This document shows positions 63,006 through 64,000 of a stretch of 64,000 nt of DNA, piece after piece. The notes below the pieces were generated by a model. The model searched no databases and was not told the DNA's origin. It worked only from the letters and a program-made list of their open reading frames with translations. Origin of the DNA: a virus. Position numbers and translations under genes: made by a program. Location of the stretch: positions 26,936-90,935 of the IMG/VR virus record IMGVR_UViG_3300042868_008355, one strand, 5' to 3'. Each line of letters starts with the position of its first letter. Position 1 is the stretch's first letter.

Positions 63006-64000
63006 TTATTTAATTAAAGATTTGTAAAACTCTGCTCTATTTTTCGTTACTGTATTTAAGTCGTATGTGTCCTTAACTGTTTCATACAATCTTTCTCCCA
63101 TATCTTTGACCATATTAGGATTCTCAACCAATTTCTTAATGTATTTTGCCCAATCAGAATGGTTTCTATTTTCATCAACCAACATTGCGTTTCCATCAAC
63201 AAAATTACCATGATTTAAACAATGTTTCAAATCTAACGTATATGGACCTAAATCGGAAGCGATAATTGCCTTTTTGTAAAATCCCGCCTCAATAACTTTT
63301 AATTGAGATTTCATTCGGTTAAACATAGTATTTTTAATTGGAGCCAAAGACACGTCAAATTTTGAGTAATTTTTAGCGTAGGATGTTACGGGTTGAGTCC
63401 AAACTCTAACATAAGATTCATCCAATTCGTTAGGATACTTTTCTTGAGTATACTTCAACAAGTATTTCTTGTAATCTTCAGAAATTAAAGAATGGTTTTG
63501 GGTGAATATTTTTTCATATTGAGCCCAAACAGTTTCGTGAGGAAGAATATCTCTTTTTTTGTGTTCACCTGTTTGTTGATTAATTTCAGTAACAGTACCT
63601 CTTGTATCAAAACCACACAAAACAAATTGTAATTTATCTTTTAAATGAGTTATTTTACCTAACGGTGAATCCAATAATTGTAAATCGTGTAAGTGAGATG
63701 AACCACCCAACCATCCAATTCTAAGTCTATCTGATTCTAAAGTTGGTTCTTTAAATTGTGGTTCATTTGGATTAATTGCATTTGGAAATACAACCACATT
63801 TTTATTAAACTTTTTAATTTCATCAGCAAATAAATTTGTTGTAGTGGTTACGTAAGACGCTACTTTAAGATTTGCAACAATTTTTTCATTAATCTTATTG
63901 AACTTAATAATATCATGAATTGGGTGTTCCTTACCTGGCATCCAATAATCGTCAATATCGACAATTGTGATTATACCGTTTTCTGTTAATTTTTTGATTA
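63006..64000 (-). CDS. Glycosyltransferase, 5' end outside window
   Basis: The frame stays open to the window edge: in-frame codons upstream of the Met at 63941 read IKKLTENGIITIVDIDDYWM, so the gene starts beyond 64000. Visible features are VDIDDYW followed by PGKEHPIHD, SYVTTTTNLFADEIKKFNKN, FPNAINPNEP, the Rossmann strand LRIGWLGGSSHLHDLQLL and VSLAPIKNTMFNRMKSQLKV, with IEAGFYKKAIIASDLGPY. Together these indicate a GT-B glycosyltransferase of the type common in large environmental phages. Confidence 0.8.
   Translation of the reverse strand, partial: IKKLTENGIITIVDIDDYWMPGKEHPIHDIIKFNKINEKIVANLKVASYVTTTTNLFADEIKKFNKNVVVFPNAINPNEPQFKEPTLESDRLRIGWLGGSSHLHDLQLLDSPLGKITHLKDKLQFVLCGFDTRGTVTEINQQTGEHKKRDILPHETVWAQYEKIFTQNHSLISEDYKKYLLKYTQEKYPNELDESYVRVWTQPVTSYAKNYSKFDVSLAPIKNTMFNRMKSQLKVIEAGFYKKAIIASDLGPYTLDLKHCLNHGNFVDGNAMLVDENRNHSDWAKYIKKLVENPNMVKDMGERLYETVKDTYDLNTVTKNRAEFYKSLIK

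Overview
The window is part of the genome of a large tailed phage (T4-like myovirus architecture) that most likely infects a member of the Bacteroidota. The phage assignment rests on an ordered head-morphogenesis cluster: terminase, portal, prohead protease, scaffold and gp23-type capsid protein, plus a gp55-type late sigma factor, PhoH, dUTPase and a phage bS21. The host assignment rests on promoters of the form TTTG-N19/20-TAnnTTTG, AT-rich leaders without Shine-Dalgarno sequences, and a tmRNA of Bacteroidota style. No genome or database was consulted; all names come from reading motifs.

Layout. 1-6.9 kb is a tRNA array with 25 well-formed tRNAs covering all 20 amino acids, three anomalous tRNA-like genes, an HNH endonuclease, several small proteins, and several non-tRNA structured elements that fill the gaps between tRNAs. 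Many of these elements are closed by long-range stems. 6.9-19.6 kb is a mosaic of single genes on both strands: an aminotransferase, a rhamnose-type epimerase, a HAD phosphatase, two paralogous TKWCT proteins, a tmRNA, two metallopeptidases, and a ClpC unfoldase divergent from a UVR-motif protein. 19.6-37.9 kb is the rightward late region, containing packaged proteins and head genes. An antisense bS21 gene sits inside it. 37.9-45.3 kb (leftward) holds small secreted or membrane proteins and tail/baseplate proteins. 45.4-64 kb (leftward) holds the late sigma factor, a long sugar-nucleotide and glycosyltransferase cluster, PhoH, dUTPase and an exonuclease; the last gene runs off the window.

Regulation. 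Two promoter classes can be read directly. Host-type boxes TAnnTTTG lie exactly 4 nt before the ATG of five genes, which implies leaderless mRNAs. A second motif, TATTTAT, lies upstream of most structural or packaged genes and is often also 4-5 nt before the ATG. It is a good candidate for the late promoter read by the gp55-like sigma. Three boxA-like sequences precede the tRNA and tmRNA transcription units.

How the parts fit. The tRNA set, the tmRNA with a non-canonical tag, bS21 and ClpC/UVR together look like a translation and protein quality-control module. Proteins scattered through the window start with short peptides ending in [LI]xE, the cleavage signature of T4-type prohead proteases. 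This suggests a set of virion-packaged proteins that includes peptidases, a nucleotidyltransferase and the TKWCT proteins. The glycan cluster can plausibly make GDP-fucose or a GDP-3,6-dideoxyhexose such as colitose, and transfer it.
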